A stretch of DNA of 33,058 bases, from positions 1-33,058 of the forward strand of contig LWCA01000299.1 in the NCBI GenBank assembly GCA_001642005.1, written 5' to 3'. A program made the position numbers and the translations under genes. Source of the stretch: Intoshia linei. Its lineage: Eukaryota > Orthonectida > Rhopaluridae. The stretch's first letter is position 1. Each line of letters begins with the position of its first letter. This document shows positions 21,538 to 32,098 of the stretch, one piece after another. The notes under the pieces were generated by a model, which did no database searches, was not told the origin of the DNA, and saw only the letters and a list, made by a program, of their open reading frames with translations.

Positions 21538-24500
21538 TTAATAAGAAGTAGAATTTAGCAAATTTTTTTGAATTAAAACATTTTGAATGTGCATGTACAG
21601 TTTTACTTGATCTTGATCTGGCAGGTCCATAAATGATGCAATAGTATGATCCAAATGGACAAAGCTAATTTTGTTTATTAATTTAATTTGGTGTATTCTT
21701 ACTTAACTATACTCGTGTAGTAGACATATACGAATACCATCATTATAAATTGACAATCAAATCTATCTGTAACACCACCGTGTCCAGGGATAATTGCTCC
21801 AAAATCCTAAATTGATATTAATTATAATGGATAAGATTTTAAAATACACATCATGTATATCAGTGTTTTTTAAACTGGTCCTTGGGACCGCGAAATATTT
21901 TGTACTAATTATAAATCAAATTAATTTTCTGTATATTCCCGTTTATTTAAAAACTAACATTCTTAGAATTTTTAAAATACAAACTCTAACTTTTTTACTG
22001 AGTGTTTTATCATAAATGCAATTTTCAGAAATTTGTATCTTCACGGTCAAATCTCAAATTACGATTTTATTACCCAACATTTTTCAAATTATCACTGAAA
22101 AAATTTTGTATAATTAAGAGTTTTTGTTCATTTTATATAGAGAAAAAATTTCAACCTCAGAAAGTTGCATCTTACTAACCCAGTGGTTCCCAAAGTGGTC
22201 CACAAGAAAAATTTTAAATTTTCCAAAGAACCTTTGGTTCAATTTTTTTGGACTACATATTTTTTTTAAATTTTTAGAATGTAATGGGCGATTAATAATC
22301 AATGTGTGTATATTTAAAATAGAAGCACTATGTCGCAATTAAAAATATCTAATGATACTTATCCGAGTTGCGCTCATCATTTAAAATATACTTTTAAAAA
22401 TCATATAGAAAAATTTAAATGTAACTTTATTTTTTGCAAAAACAACATTGTTGTAAGTTGTCTTATTTTATGGTCTCAACATCCACGCTTAAGTTCATTA
22501 GTTCATTCAGCCTTAACTATACATTTCAATTTTTAAAATTTGATCCTAGCTCTATTTTTGTGATTTTTATAGACATTTTAAAAAAAATTTCGTCGAGATC
22601 CCTCTGTGGAAGGATCTCGCATACGGCACTGGTAGTTCGCAATAAGTATGTTTGAAATTAAGAATTTTTTTAATTACGCTATTGAAGCTACCTTGTCAAA
22701 ATTAATAAAAAATTTTCGATTTAAGGAGGAATATATAAAAAAATCAAAATATTACCTTAGTGACGTGTTCAGGTTTAAGGGATTTTTTTAAAAAAATTAT
22801 GTGGTCCACACACATTTTTCACTTTTTAAATTGAGCATTAAAATATAATTTTCCTTTTAACTATCATAACTATTTTATGTATCAAATTTAAACTGCCAAG
22901 TCTAGACTCGTGCACGACCGTGGACAGGTGATTCGGACTATATGATATTACACATCGTTTGCAAAAAATTTTTATTTTCAAATGGGCTTTGAACATGGTA
23001 GGTTCATCTGATCAATGGAACACTTTTTACTGATAATTCAAAAAGATTATATAGTGATAATTGTGAATATCACCTATTATTCTGATCATTACCTTAATTT
23101 TATATGCTCTTTTGAATCCACTTGCGAAAAATCCACCGAACGGTGCAAACAAAGATGCAAATGCTGCCAAGGGTATAGCATGTAACATGAACGGATAAGT
23201 ATCTATTGTTGAAAATCCAAATACCTACATAAATCATAATTTTTAACCAAAATTTGAATAGGATTTTAAGGACCATTTAACTAAATGGTCCATTTTTATA
23301 ATATTTATCTGAAACGTTTGATATAAAAATTACATTTTCCGTGAGTACTAATATAGTGGATGGAAGTTGATATTCTGTAACTTTGAACAGTGCAGATCGG
23401 GCTGCTTGAGAGAAAATTTCCAGTTCTGTATCATATGTAAATGAACAAACAATATAATCATATTTAATAAATAAACAACAAGCCTAAATGATTAAATATA
23501 TAATAAAATTACAAATATAACTTTCTACCAGTTGATGTAATTAGTCCCGTAATTCCGCCAGGGCCTTTTATAGAGTCTAGGGACCATAGAACGAACCACT
23601 TAAATAACGAACTAAATAAGTAGGTCATGGTACAAAAATTTCTTAATTTTTAAAAACTGACAAGCGTCATTGAATTCGATTTACATTTAATAAATTAGTC
23701 ATTATTATTACAACACATTCATCTAAAAAAGTTTGCTGGTGCCAGTAAATTTACATGCATTGTATTTGTTGGTAAATCGACCACCCTTGCTTATAATAAA
23801 TAATTATTGGTGAATTAAAGCGGATAGTGGTGAAAATTACGGATCGCAACCAAAAAAAAAAAAGATTTAATTCAAAGACTGATATTGTTGGTCTTCGAAA
23901 TTAAAATTTTTTAATACAAATAAAACTTACAATAATTGAATAGATTATTGTGAAAAAAGCCCCACCAATATATCCCTCCCATGTCTTTTTTGGAGAAATA
24001 TGAATCAGAGGTGTACGTCCAAAAAAGAAACCGCAAAAGTATGCCATACTGTCGTTACATATTATCAATGTTGTTGAAAGGGCGAACCTAAATTATAATT
24101 ACATTATTTTAATTCAAGCAAACCCATTACCATATTATACCATGTAACACATTCATAATAGCACAATGACTGGCAATAACACAAAGAACGGCAGTAATAA
24201 GTGTCCAACCAAACTGAAATTATTAAATTTATAAATAAATTAAAAAATTACCCAAACAAACTGCTTCAAATAATGAGTTTTGACAAGATTAAAAACAAAC
24301 ATAAATATTGAAATGCAAAACGAAGTAAAAGTTATCATTTTATGATATGTAATAATTGGACGAAAGAAGGTCTAAAAATTGAAAAAAATAAACAACAAAA
24401 TTAATTACCAATCGTAGCGGAATAGCAAAATGTTTAAATACAGTATCTCCCAGCATGAAAAAATTGAACCAAAAAAGAAAAAACCAACTTTGACACCTAT

Positions 24501-24882
24501 ACCAAGGCAAATCATAAAACTGGTAAGCCTTATGGCCAATTTTAACAATTTCTTTGAATAATGCCATTTGTATAATTAAAATCTATTCAAAATTAGCAAT
24601 CCAAGTTTTTTCTTACCAATACGACGATAAATAATGGACCCGACATAATTATCATTACAAACCCTAAAAGCATGGCTATACCGAAAATAAATCTTTTTAT
24701 AAAATTTTTCCATCTAAATTTTTGAATTTATTTCATTTTATATTTTACTTTGGAGCAATTGATTTTAGTTGATCGTCCAAAATCTCTTCTGTCGGTTTTT
24801 GTGTCTTTTCAGTTTTATTACTTGGTTTAGTCTACAATTGTGTCATATATACCTCAAATAAACTTACCACATTACGTTTCAT
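21538..24882 (-). CDS. CDS1: Phosphatidate cytidylyltransferase (CDP-diacylglycerol synthase)
   Basis: Makes CDP-diacylglycerol from phosphatidic acid and CTP, the precursor of phosphatidylinositol; ER membrane. Exons in transcript order: 24882-24868, 24831-24749, 24713-24617, 24582-24409, 24371-24252, 24213-24131, 24087-23931, 23598-23529, 23425-23334, 23224-23093, 21806-21703, 21664-21538. Every phase agrees; the total is 1254 nt, 417 residues, near the usual ~445. The short hydrophilic N-terminus is [14 protein letters not shown], then [11 protein letters not shown], several hydrophobic segments, [32 protein letters not shown] and [12 protein letters not shown]. The family signature [20 protein letters not shown] continues into [10 protein letters not shown], keeping KD, HGG and DRFD. 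The 70-nt exon 23598-23529 is the most diverged part and uses a TTAAG acceptor. Intron 21807-23092 is swollen by transposon remnants. Confidence 0.95.
21807..23092. repeat. Transposon-filled intron of CDP-DAG synthase
   Basis: This 1286-bp intron is far longer than its neighbours (most are 35-110 bp). It contains a CAGTGTTTTTTAAACTGG hAT-like terminus at 21860, a CAGTGGTTCCCAAAGTGG terminus at 22181, a family B end fragment near 22585-22636 (GGATCTCGCATACGGCACTG), and a family B copy in reverse orientation at about 22785-23030. The several overlapping ORFs of 68-74 codons seen here on both strands have no recognisable similarity and are treated as chance. Confidence 0.65.
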
Positions 24883-25587
24883 CTTTAAAATTAAATTTAA
24901 ATATTAAGCAGTCTATGTTTTACTCTAAGGTTACAGATATTTAAAATGTTTCGATTTACAAATACAGCGTACATTGATTGTGCTCTATAATTATAGAGCC
25001 TCTATTTTAAAATTTAAGAAAATTGTTTATTCTACAACACCATATTTTATAATGTATCAAGTAGATATTATTGGCATAGCTAATGTATTAAATTATTATT
25101 AGTATTTTGAACTATTTTATTTCATATTTTCTACTGCCAATGGATATTTATTTTTATTTCGGAAAATTTTACACTGAAATGATTTTGATTTAAATTTTAA
25201 ATATAAATTTTTTAAAGATTTTGAGGAAGTCAGTCTATGGCAAACTTTATGCCATCGCAGTTTTCCAACTCAATTGAAGAGTTCTCATTCTTAAATAAAA
25301 CTTGAATTAAATTATGTTTAAATTATTTAATTAAACTATGTTACAACTTGTGGCATGGTTTAAATAATTTAAACTTTTAATTTGGTTAATAAAACGTTGA
25401 TTATCTTACAAAATTTGGAATCGTAGTTATGATAGAAGGTTACAGATATGGTTTTAACTAAAATATATAATAAAAATTTTTTTCCGATAAATAATTTTTT
25501 CTAAAAAAATCACTATTGCGTCACCTCAAATTTGGCTAGTATATTAACAATCATTAGTTATATAATTATATACATTGTGTATTAGAC
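24883..25587. other. Gene gap upstream of CDP-DAG synthase
   Basis: No gene seen. It includes a perfect 18-bp palindrome GCTCTATAATTATAGAGC at 24982-24999, about 100 bp upstream of the CDP-DAG synthase start codon. This could be a promoter element, but nothing else supports that. Confidence 0.4.
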
Positions 25588-25926
25588 TAGCGGTTCCCAA
25601 ATGCCCGTCCGTGAGAAATTTTTAGTAAATTACAACAGAGTTGAACCTTTACACTTGAGACCACCCGAAAATGAAAAATAGGCCCCTGAAATTTTTTTCT
25701 CGAAATATGTAATGTCATATAGCTCTTAACCACCTTTATAAGATATTGATTTGATATTTTAAATTTAACACACAAAATAGTTATGATATTCAATAATATA
25801 ATTTTTTGAATGCTCAATTTGGGAAAATGAGGGGCCCATTTTCCAAAAATTTACTCGATCCACCCCGAAGAACGTCTTGGTAAGGTAGGTTCGGCACTGA
25901 ATTACAGGTCCGTGTAGGAACCCCTG
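25588..25926 (+). mobile_element. hAT-like MITE, family B reference copy
   Basis: 339 bp bounded by a perfect 8-bp duplication TATTAGAC (25580-25587 and 25927-25934). The left end TAGCGGTTCCCAAATG and the right end ...TAGGAACCCCTG are inverted over about 10 bases (the left T is probably a changed C). This is the best-bounded member of the family that also appears at 2204, 14119, 22785 (reverse) and 28440 (reverse). Confidence 0.85.
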
Positions 25927-25934
25927 TATTAGAC

Positions 25935-26595
25935 GAATCTAAATTAATTTACTAGTTCTAATCTTACGAGAATCTATATTAACACTATTCGTGTTATATA
26001 CCAATGTAGTTGTAGTTTTAAAATATAGAAATTATAATAATAAATAGCTAACTAATTTCAAATGGCACCACACCTATAGTGTTGATAAAGTAATTTATAA
26101 ATTACTTAAAATAAATGTATTAATAAAAAAGCCTGACATTTAGATTTAAAAACATTAATCTTACTTATTCATGCGTCTTTTTTCCATGTAGTAACGCACA
26201 TGTAATAATAAAATGTACGTCAATCAGATCTTTTGTGGTGTTCAAAGATAATATTTACCGTGTTATAAGATTTTACTACAGTAAACACCCGAAAAGTGAC
26301 CACTTTTTTCACCAAATTTAAAATCGTGACATCAATATAGTTACATATTCTTTAAAGGGTGTCTACTTAAATTCAACCATTTTTACTAAAAATCAAAATT
26401 TACCAGCACTAAAAGGAAAAATATAGTTTTATCAACCCTAAAATGAAAATTTTAGTTTTACCAACCTTTAAGAGAAAAATCCAATTTATTTATCAAATTT
26501 TGCATGAAAATTGTTAAAACAAGAATACAGTATATCTCTGAAATTGAATTAATATCAAAATCTTACAAGAAGACAAAAATACATTTTTTTAAATA
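25935..26595. other. Gene gap downstream of the histidine-rich gene
   Basis: AT-rich with no gene seen. About 26400-26490 carries two short units built on TTTTA(C/T)CAACC plus GAAAAAT, similar in style to the internal repeats of family A, probably a decayed fragment of it. Confidence 0.4.
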
Positions 26596-26615
26596 TTTAT
26601 TGATAAACTAAACAA

Positions 26616-26621
26616 TTTATT
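26616..26621 (-). terminator. AATAAA poly(A) signal of the histidine-rich gene
   Basis: AATAAA on the minus strand about 20 nt after the stop codon. A second copy follows at 26596-26601. Confidence 0.6.
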
Positions 26622-26640
26622 TTAGCATGATGATAATGTT

Positions 26641-28386
26641 CTAATGTACAGATTCTCGGAAATAATTTCCTAAATAATCAACACTATTTTTTTTGGGATT
26701 ATATTCTACAACAAACTCTTCGTCATACAATGGCCTATGAGCATGATGATGTGGCATCGTATCAATCATATGAATTTGAGGAATATGAATAAATTTTTGA
26801 TATTCCAATAAATCATTTCTGTACTTGGTCAAATATTTATTTTTGTAATAAATGTGCGGATGATTATGTTGCACATAACGTTGTGCCATCAAATTGTGAT
26901 CAATATTGTGGTGGTCAATCATGTGATTGTGTAGCAAATCATTGTGAACATTATGATAATTGTGTATATTGTAGTCATCGTATAATATATTATTGTGATG
27001 ATTGAACCAATCATTATGTAATATGTTCAAATTGTCATCATAAGTGTCGTAATAATGATCCAAAGCATAATGTTGCATATCACGATTATAGTCATTGTAA
27101 TGATTATCATAATAATGGTCTGTATCTGAAAAGGATTCGTCGTGTGTTAATTGTGGAGTGTAGAAAACATTATTCATTCTGTAGGCGGAAGGGTTGTGAA
27201 AATAATCATTATGGCTGTCATAACCTTGATATCCAAAATGTTGATGTGGTTCATAAATATAACCACTAAAATTATCTGGGTGGTTGTAATTTACAGAATT
27301 ATGATACGGGTGAACATGACGTGAACTATGAGGATAAAAATGATTCTTATCATGAATTTGATCATAATTGTACAAATTTGTATCGTGTACGTGAGGGTGT
27401 ATATCATGGGGATTAGAATAATCGTAATGATTCAGTCTGTTGTGATACTCTGAATGATCGTGATCGTTGTGCATGTGTGGACCATGATAATCATGAATAT
27501 GGTCATGATGATTATGGTTTCGATGACCGTGAGCGTTTCCATTATGATGATTTAAATGGCCACTATAATCGTGAATATCTTGATGGTAATTATTACCGTT
27601 TACTTGCCCGTGAATGTTTCCATGACGATGATCTGAATGGTCATGATAATCGGGAATATCTTGATGGTGAGTATTATGGTGGCTATGAGCGTGTCTGTTT
27701 CCATTATTATGATTTGAATGGTCATGATAATCGAAGTGGCTAAACACGTGTGGAACATGATAATCGTGACTGTTTTTATGGTGATTATTATATTTTCGAT
27801 GATCATGGAAATGCACATCACTTCCGCTAACTGGAATGTGTTTATGGCCATCACTACCAATGTGATTGGCGTGATTATTCCTATATCTATGTAAATTACT
27901 ACTCATGTGTCCTTTATTATGATAGCCAAGTCTATGAATCCCATGATGATCCACGCGATCATTGTGATTATAATGATGCAGGGTATCCTTTATTGGTTCT
28001 TCAGAGTACGAACGAGTATTATGATAATTGTAGTCATTATTTGGTTGATCTGAAAATGCAAGTACATGATTTTCATCATAATGGATGTGACTATTTTTAG
28101 AATCTCCTTCGTTCTTAGAATAAAATCCCGTAGAGTGAGTAGGGTTGTCGACATATCCAAAATTGTAAGGTTCGGGTTCAATAATTCTTCTGAAATATGC
28201 ATTATTATCGTTATTGTGTAAATTTCTAGGGTGGTGTATCCTATTATTATGAACAAATTTATCTGTAGCATCATGGTTTTCGGGCGTTTCATCTATAGTT
28301 TTATTATCACTGGTTTCAGTCTTTGAAATTTTATCATCCAATAACGATTCTCGGTGTATTGCTAAATATAAAATTAAATTAATCAT
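26641..28386 (-). CDS. Histidine-rich low-complexity protein, possibly secreted or metal-binding
   Basis: A 581-residue open frame dominated by His, Asn, Tyr and Asp (for example NHNNGNRHAHSHHNTHH). The N-terminal ~100 residues are less biased (SKTETSDNKTIDETPENHDA) and the C-terminus is ordinary (EYNPKKNSVDYLGNYFRESV). A TTTATATTTAG acceptor-like site lies 14-24 nt inside the nominal start. So the short MINLILYLA leader may be intron and the true first exon, perhaps a signal peptide, lies upstream beyond the family B insertion. The middle includes three 27-residue tandem repeats. Not recognised as a known family. Histidine density of this order suggests divalent-metal binding, but that is inference. 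It has no homology to its neighbours. Overlapping frames on both strands are shadows of CAT/ATG codons. Confidence 0.7.
   Translation of the reverse strand: MINLILYLAIHRESLLDDKISKTETSDNKTIDETPENHDATDKFVHNNRIHHPRNLHNNDNNAYFRRIIEPEPYNFGYVDNPTHSTGFYSKNEGDSKNSHIHYDENHVLAFSDQPNNDYNYHNTRSYSEEPIKDTLHHYNHNDRVDHHGIHRLGYHNKGHMSSNLHRYRNNHANHIGSDGHKHIPVSGSDVHFHDHRKYNNHHKNSHDYHVPHVFSHFDYHDHSNHNNGNRHAHSHHNTHHQDIPDYHDHSDHRHGNIHGQVNGNNYHQDIHDYSGHLNHHNGNAHGHRNHNHHDHIHDYHGPHMHNDHDHSEYHNRLNHYDYSNPHDIHPHVHDTNLYNYDQIHDKNHFYPHSSRHVHPYHNSVNYNHPDNFSGYIYEPHQHFGYQGYDSHNDYFHNPSAYRMNNVFYTPQLTHDESFSDTDHYYDNHYNDYNRDMQHYALDHYYDTYDDNLNILHNDWFNHHNNILYDDYNIHNYHNVHNDLLHNHMIDHHNIDHNLMAQRYVQHNHPHIYYKNKYLTKYRNDLLEYQKFIHIPQIHMIDTMPHHHAHRPLYDEEFVVEYNPKKNSVDYLGNYFRESVH
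27535..27743 (-). repeat. 81-bp in-frame tandem repeats within the histidine-rich gene
   Basis: GTTTCCAT on the plus strand recurs at 27535, 27616 and 27697, exactly 81 bp apart, each followed by related (T/C)GATG-rich sequence and TGAATGGTCATGATAATCG-like blocks. On the coding strand this is a 27-residue unit seen as YHDHSDHRHGNIHG, YSGHLNHHNGNAHG and HFDYHDHSNHNNGN variants. The third unit is partial. Confidence 0.8.
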
Positions 28387-28439
28387 GACAATTCATTAAT
28401 CAACAGAGCTTTGTGAATGTTTACTGACCTCCAATAAGG

Positions 28440-28690
28440 AATGCTGGCAGCTACCTAACCTATTGTAAACGAGACCTCTCCTCGGGAATAGTGGCTTTAT
28501 TTTTCCAAATTTAAAATTTATATTTTTCAACATCTTTACTGTTTTATGCGACAAATTTAATCTGGTCCTAGGCCCGTGGAGAGATGATTAGGGCTGTACG
28601 ACACACGCATCGTTTTTGAAAATTTTAGGGGTATCTTTTATTTTTAGATATGGTGGGTTTGTTGTCTGCGTTGACCCTAGAGTTAATATA
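28440..28690 (-). repeat. Family B repeat copy, reverse orientation
   Basis: Read on the minus strand it shows the order seen in 25588-25926, including the CCGAGGAGAGGTCTCG and GGTTAGGTA end blocks and the interior GGGCC, CATCGTTTTTGAAAA segment. It lies immediately upstream of the histidine-rich frame and could hold or displace that gene's first exon or promoter. Confidence 0.5.
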
Positions 28691-28810
28691 TACCAAGGTA
28701 TATTTCACGACATTCCCTGTAAGATAAAATGGTTCAAAAAATTAAAAAAAATAGGATTTGCGAAAAATACGATGTAATTTATTGAATTATTGAATTTATT
28801 TGCGCTAGTG

Positions 28811-29382
28811 CATAAAGTGCTAGGCCGTTACGGGAGTCGAAAATTTTTTATAAATTATTTGATTATTTTATTATTTGTTTATTTTTACTTTTTTGTGAGG
28901 TATAAATTTAATGAAATTAAGGAAGAATTCTTATTTTAAAGAGAACTACTTACAAATACAAAAAAATTGAAAAAATTTATAGAAAAGAAAGTATTTATTG
29001 AAAAAAATTTAAATTGGAACAATATATGCGGTGTTTGTATTGATGCAGCACCAGCTTTGCTTGGATCAAAATCTGGGTTTCAGGTAAAAATAACAGAAAA
29101 AGTTCCTGATGTCAAAGGGCAAATTTCTCATTAATTTAAAGTAATTTCATATTTTTAATTAATAGAAATAATTTTTTTAAGGTTCAAAATGATTAAAATG
29201 ATTAAAAGTATAATATTTTGTATAATGCATAATAAATTTATTTTAATCTCATTCGAAAATTTTTTTATAATACATGAAATGATCAATGGAATTAAGTAAA
29301 GTTAATATTTTAGATATAAAAAAATTTAGTTTGTTCGTAATAAAGGGAGAGGTCTCGAGGTATAAAAGGTTGAGAACCACTG
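28811..29382 (+). mobile_element. Decayed hAT (Buster/ZBED-like) element with transposase fragment
   Basis: The right terminus ...GGTTGAGAACCACTG (to 29382) is followed by AGCTAGTG, and CGCTAGTG precedes 28811 (7 of 8 matching). The left end does not resemble the right, so the left boundary is doubtful. Inside, about 28907-29134 translates to FNEIKEEFLF, a stop, RELL, then LNWNNICGVCIDAAPALLGS, then SGFQ, then VPDVKGQISH. This matches the hAT transposase core (CTDGAPAMLG..SGF..V....P...G.HC), with the DGAP glycine changed to Ala and an internal stop. It is a non-functional remnant. Confidence 0.6.
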
Positions 29383-29475
29383 AGCTAGTGGAATATGAAT
29401 ATTATCTAATATAAATTTAGTATACAAAATATGAATCTGATCTTGAAAGACGTATTATTTTTTAACCTTCTTAGA

Positions 29476-30058
29476 CACTGGTTCTCGATTGGGAGCACAA
29501 AACTACATGCCTGGGTCCGTGAGATTTAAATAGAATATTGAAAAAATTTTTATCAACTTTTATTTATTTTCATAGGAGAATTTTTAATATTTATTACATA
29601 CATGTAATTGCCAGAGGTTAGAAATTTATCTTAAAGCCTAGACGACCGCTACATTATTATTTCAAAAATCCCACTTTTATCCACCATTAATAAAATTTAC
29701 ATGTTAATAAAAAATACAATTTCAAACCCCAGAGAACAATCGACTTTTACTGATATTTTTTTGAAAAATCTACTCAATCAAACCACAAAATAAAAATACA
29801 ATTTTACCAAAGATTAAAGGAATTCTCCTCTTTTTCCAATATTTTTTTGAATTCTAATTCGAATTCGAACTTCCTAATTCAAAAACAAAAATAAAAAATC
29901 GCCTTATTCTAATATTTTTTAGAAAAACACGATTTTACCAATCTTATGAGAAAACCCTTTAATTTTTTCATGAATATTTTATATTTCATGTTTCCTTTGG
30001 GATAAAAAAAAAATATTTTGAAACGAGGTCCGTACACTATTTGAATCGGGGACCACTG
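29476..30058. mobile_element. hAT-like MITE, family A copy 3
   Basis: 583 bp with left end CACTGGTTCTCGATTGGG and right end AATCGGGGACCACTG. The flanks TTCTTAGA (29468-29475) and CTCTAAGG (30059-30066) agree at only 5 of 8 positions, so the duplication is uncertain. The interior follows family A closely (GAATTTTTAATATTTATTAC, CGCTACATTATTATTTCAAAA, CGACTTTTACTGATATTTTT). Confidence 0.75.
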
Positions 30059-30447
30059 CTCTAAGGTGTCGTGTACTATGAGTTATATACTACTTTCTTA
30101 GAAAAGAGTTTTTATTATTCAAAAAAAAATTTAAATTTCCGATTTTAGCGAATAGTGGAGAATTGAGTGTTTTGGAAAAAATAAAACTTGAAATTAAATC
30201 ATCCCAGTAAATTTTTCAAATATACACAGTAGTGACAGCTCAATTTGAAACCTCTGGTTTAACATAATTTCATAACAAAAAATTTAAAAAAATCAGCCAA
30301 ATATTTTTAAATTTTCTCAATTACTGTGATAAATATCCCGATATTGGACTAACCATTAATTTGAATTTCCCTATGTAAATCTTTCTCTTTGTACAGTACA
30401 AAAACTCTACAAACACTGCAATGCATTGATTATAATTATAATTATTA

Positions 30448-31329
30448 TCAACTTATAAATAAAATATTACATCTTTTATTCCTTAAAGATTGAGATTCTA
30501 AATAGAAAAATTACAAAAGTAATCAAAAAAACATTTACCACAACTTCCAAAATTAACAGTTAAATTTGAAATGGCAATAATATTTCCATTGGTAATAAAC
30601 CCTGTAAAAGAAATCTAAATAAAATTAAAAAAATTCAATAAAAACATAATGTTAATTACATTCTGGATAAATTGATCGTACGTGCTAATTTTTGCATTTT
30701 TCCAGGAATCTGAATCATCTGATGAAGTTTCAGAATCCCAATTTTTGAATTGATTATTTCCGAATCCCAAAGTTAGTAAATTTTCTCTTCCATTGGTAAC
30801 ATAATCAAAGGATATGCATGTGTTTTGAGTAAGAGATTCATTATTTATTTGAAATAAAAGTCTAAAACAAATTGTATTTATTCAAATATTAACTATTATT
30901 AGTAAAGTCACCATCAGAATCAATTTCCACCAACCCAACAAAAACACAACATGTCACGAGAAAGAATATAAATCCTTACTTACATTACTGTATATAAAAA
31001 ACATTTATCAAAATCTAAAAGAAGAACCCATTATAATTTTTTAATTATGCAGTAACATTTAAACATTTAATTATGCAGTATATTTACTTATTATTAATAA
31101 TATATTGAAAATTTACTGAGATCTCGCTGTATCAACGTATGCATAGTTGGTTCTACCGTTAATTTCTTTACCTTGTGAAATTTTCCAAAAATCAGTTTTT
31201 GAATCACACAATGTCTCGAAATTGCATACAAAAAGATCTAAAATTAGGATTAGCATTTTGATTTAAATTTGAACCGTTCGCTTTGGTTGTAATGATGAAA
31301 ATAACGATTGAAAAAATAATTAATTTCAT
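30448..31329 (-). CDS. Small secreted single-MAM-domain protein
   Basis: Exons 31329-31275, 31237-31117, 30861-30660, 30614-30539, 30497-30448 join in phase to 504 nt, 167 residues. The first exon is a signal peptide (MKLIIFSIVIFIITTKAN). The rest is one MAM domain: VCNFETLCDSKTDFW, NYAYVDTARSQLLFQI, NTCISFDYV, NLLTLGF, DSWKNAKIS, then ISFTGFI and NIIAISNLTVNFGSC. The four domain cysteines (VCNF, LCDS, TCIS, GSCE) are in the order expected. MAM domains mediate extracellular adhesion or occur in receptors and proteases; here the domain stands alone with a short C-terminal tail (ESQSLRNKRCNILFIS) and no membrane anchor. Intron 1 is only 37 bp. The partner is unknown. Same strand as the histidine-rich gene but 2 kb upstream of it. 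Confidence 0.8.
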
Positions 31330-32098
31330 GTTTTGTGATACTTTATGTATGTTTAAACTTTAAAGTGTTGATAAATCAGTATCAAAATATTATCATAAAT
31401 ACTCTATTGTTATCTGATTAAAGATGACTAGTTGATTTAGAAATTTATTTTAAATATTTAGATTCTTTCAAACAAGCAACAATTGTGTTTTCGTAATTGA
31501 ATAATTAATATTCATGTCAAGTTTTAATATAATACACCTGAAATTATAATTAATCTTTTTAGTTAATTTGTCGATGGAATATAACTAGCTATTTCGTTTT
31601 ATTTTGTAGTGTACTATTTCATTAAGTGTATTCATGATTAATTAATTTAAATAAAAATGTCAATTCCCTTTGTCACATAATACATTGTTAATTTTTATAA
31701 GAGGATTAAATAAAATTTATTTCATTAACACATGTAAATATTTAGCCATTTTTATTTCCAATAATATTTACTACATATTCTAGTGATACAATGTATTTAT
31801 TGGATTTTCCAGACTACATGTTTATTTCTAATTATAATATAGTGATCGTTCTCAAAAATGGCCACTCATGGGAGGGGTTTTCAGGTAATGACATTACTTT
31901 ATTAAATACATTGTATTGTGATTAATGATTTTATGAAAGATGAACATGAGATTAAAGAGTTTATCTTTTGACAGGTAAAGTATCCTTTACTTATCTAAAA
32001 TGGAATGTATGTGTGTATGTTACCGTATATTTAAAATATTCACAGTCGTAGAATTTAAAAACACCCAATTTTTAATAATTTTTCCCAGGACGTGTTTA
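31330..32098. other. Gene gap upstream of the MAM gene
   Basis: AT-rich, no gene or recognised repeat seen. It would hold the MAM-gene promoter on the minus strand. Confidence 0.4.

Noticed and set aside
22114-22655. Overlapping 68-74 codon frames on both strands
   Set aside because: Located in the CDP-DAG synthase intron within transposon remnants; overlapping frames in opposite directions cannot all be real and none is recognisable.
25587-25817. 76-codon minus-strand frame
   Set aside because: Lies inside the family B MITE.
27477-27743. Plus-strand 88-residue open frame rich in Asp/Gly/Tyr opposite the histidine-rich gene
   Set aside because: It is the mirror of the CAT/GAT-rich repeats; the minus frame is far longer, has ordinary ends and a poly(A) signal.
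27600-28292. Minus-strand Met/Ile/Thr-rich frames overlapping the histidine-rich gene
   Set aside because: Frame-shifted readings of the same repeats (CATAAT-type codons give Met, Ile); no independent start context.
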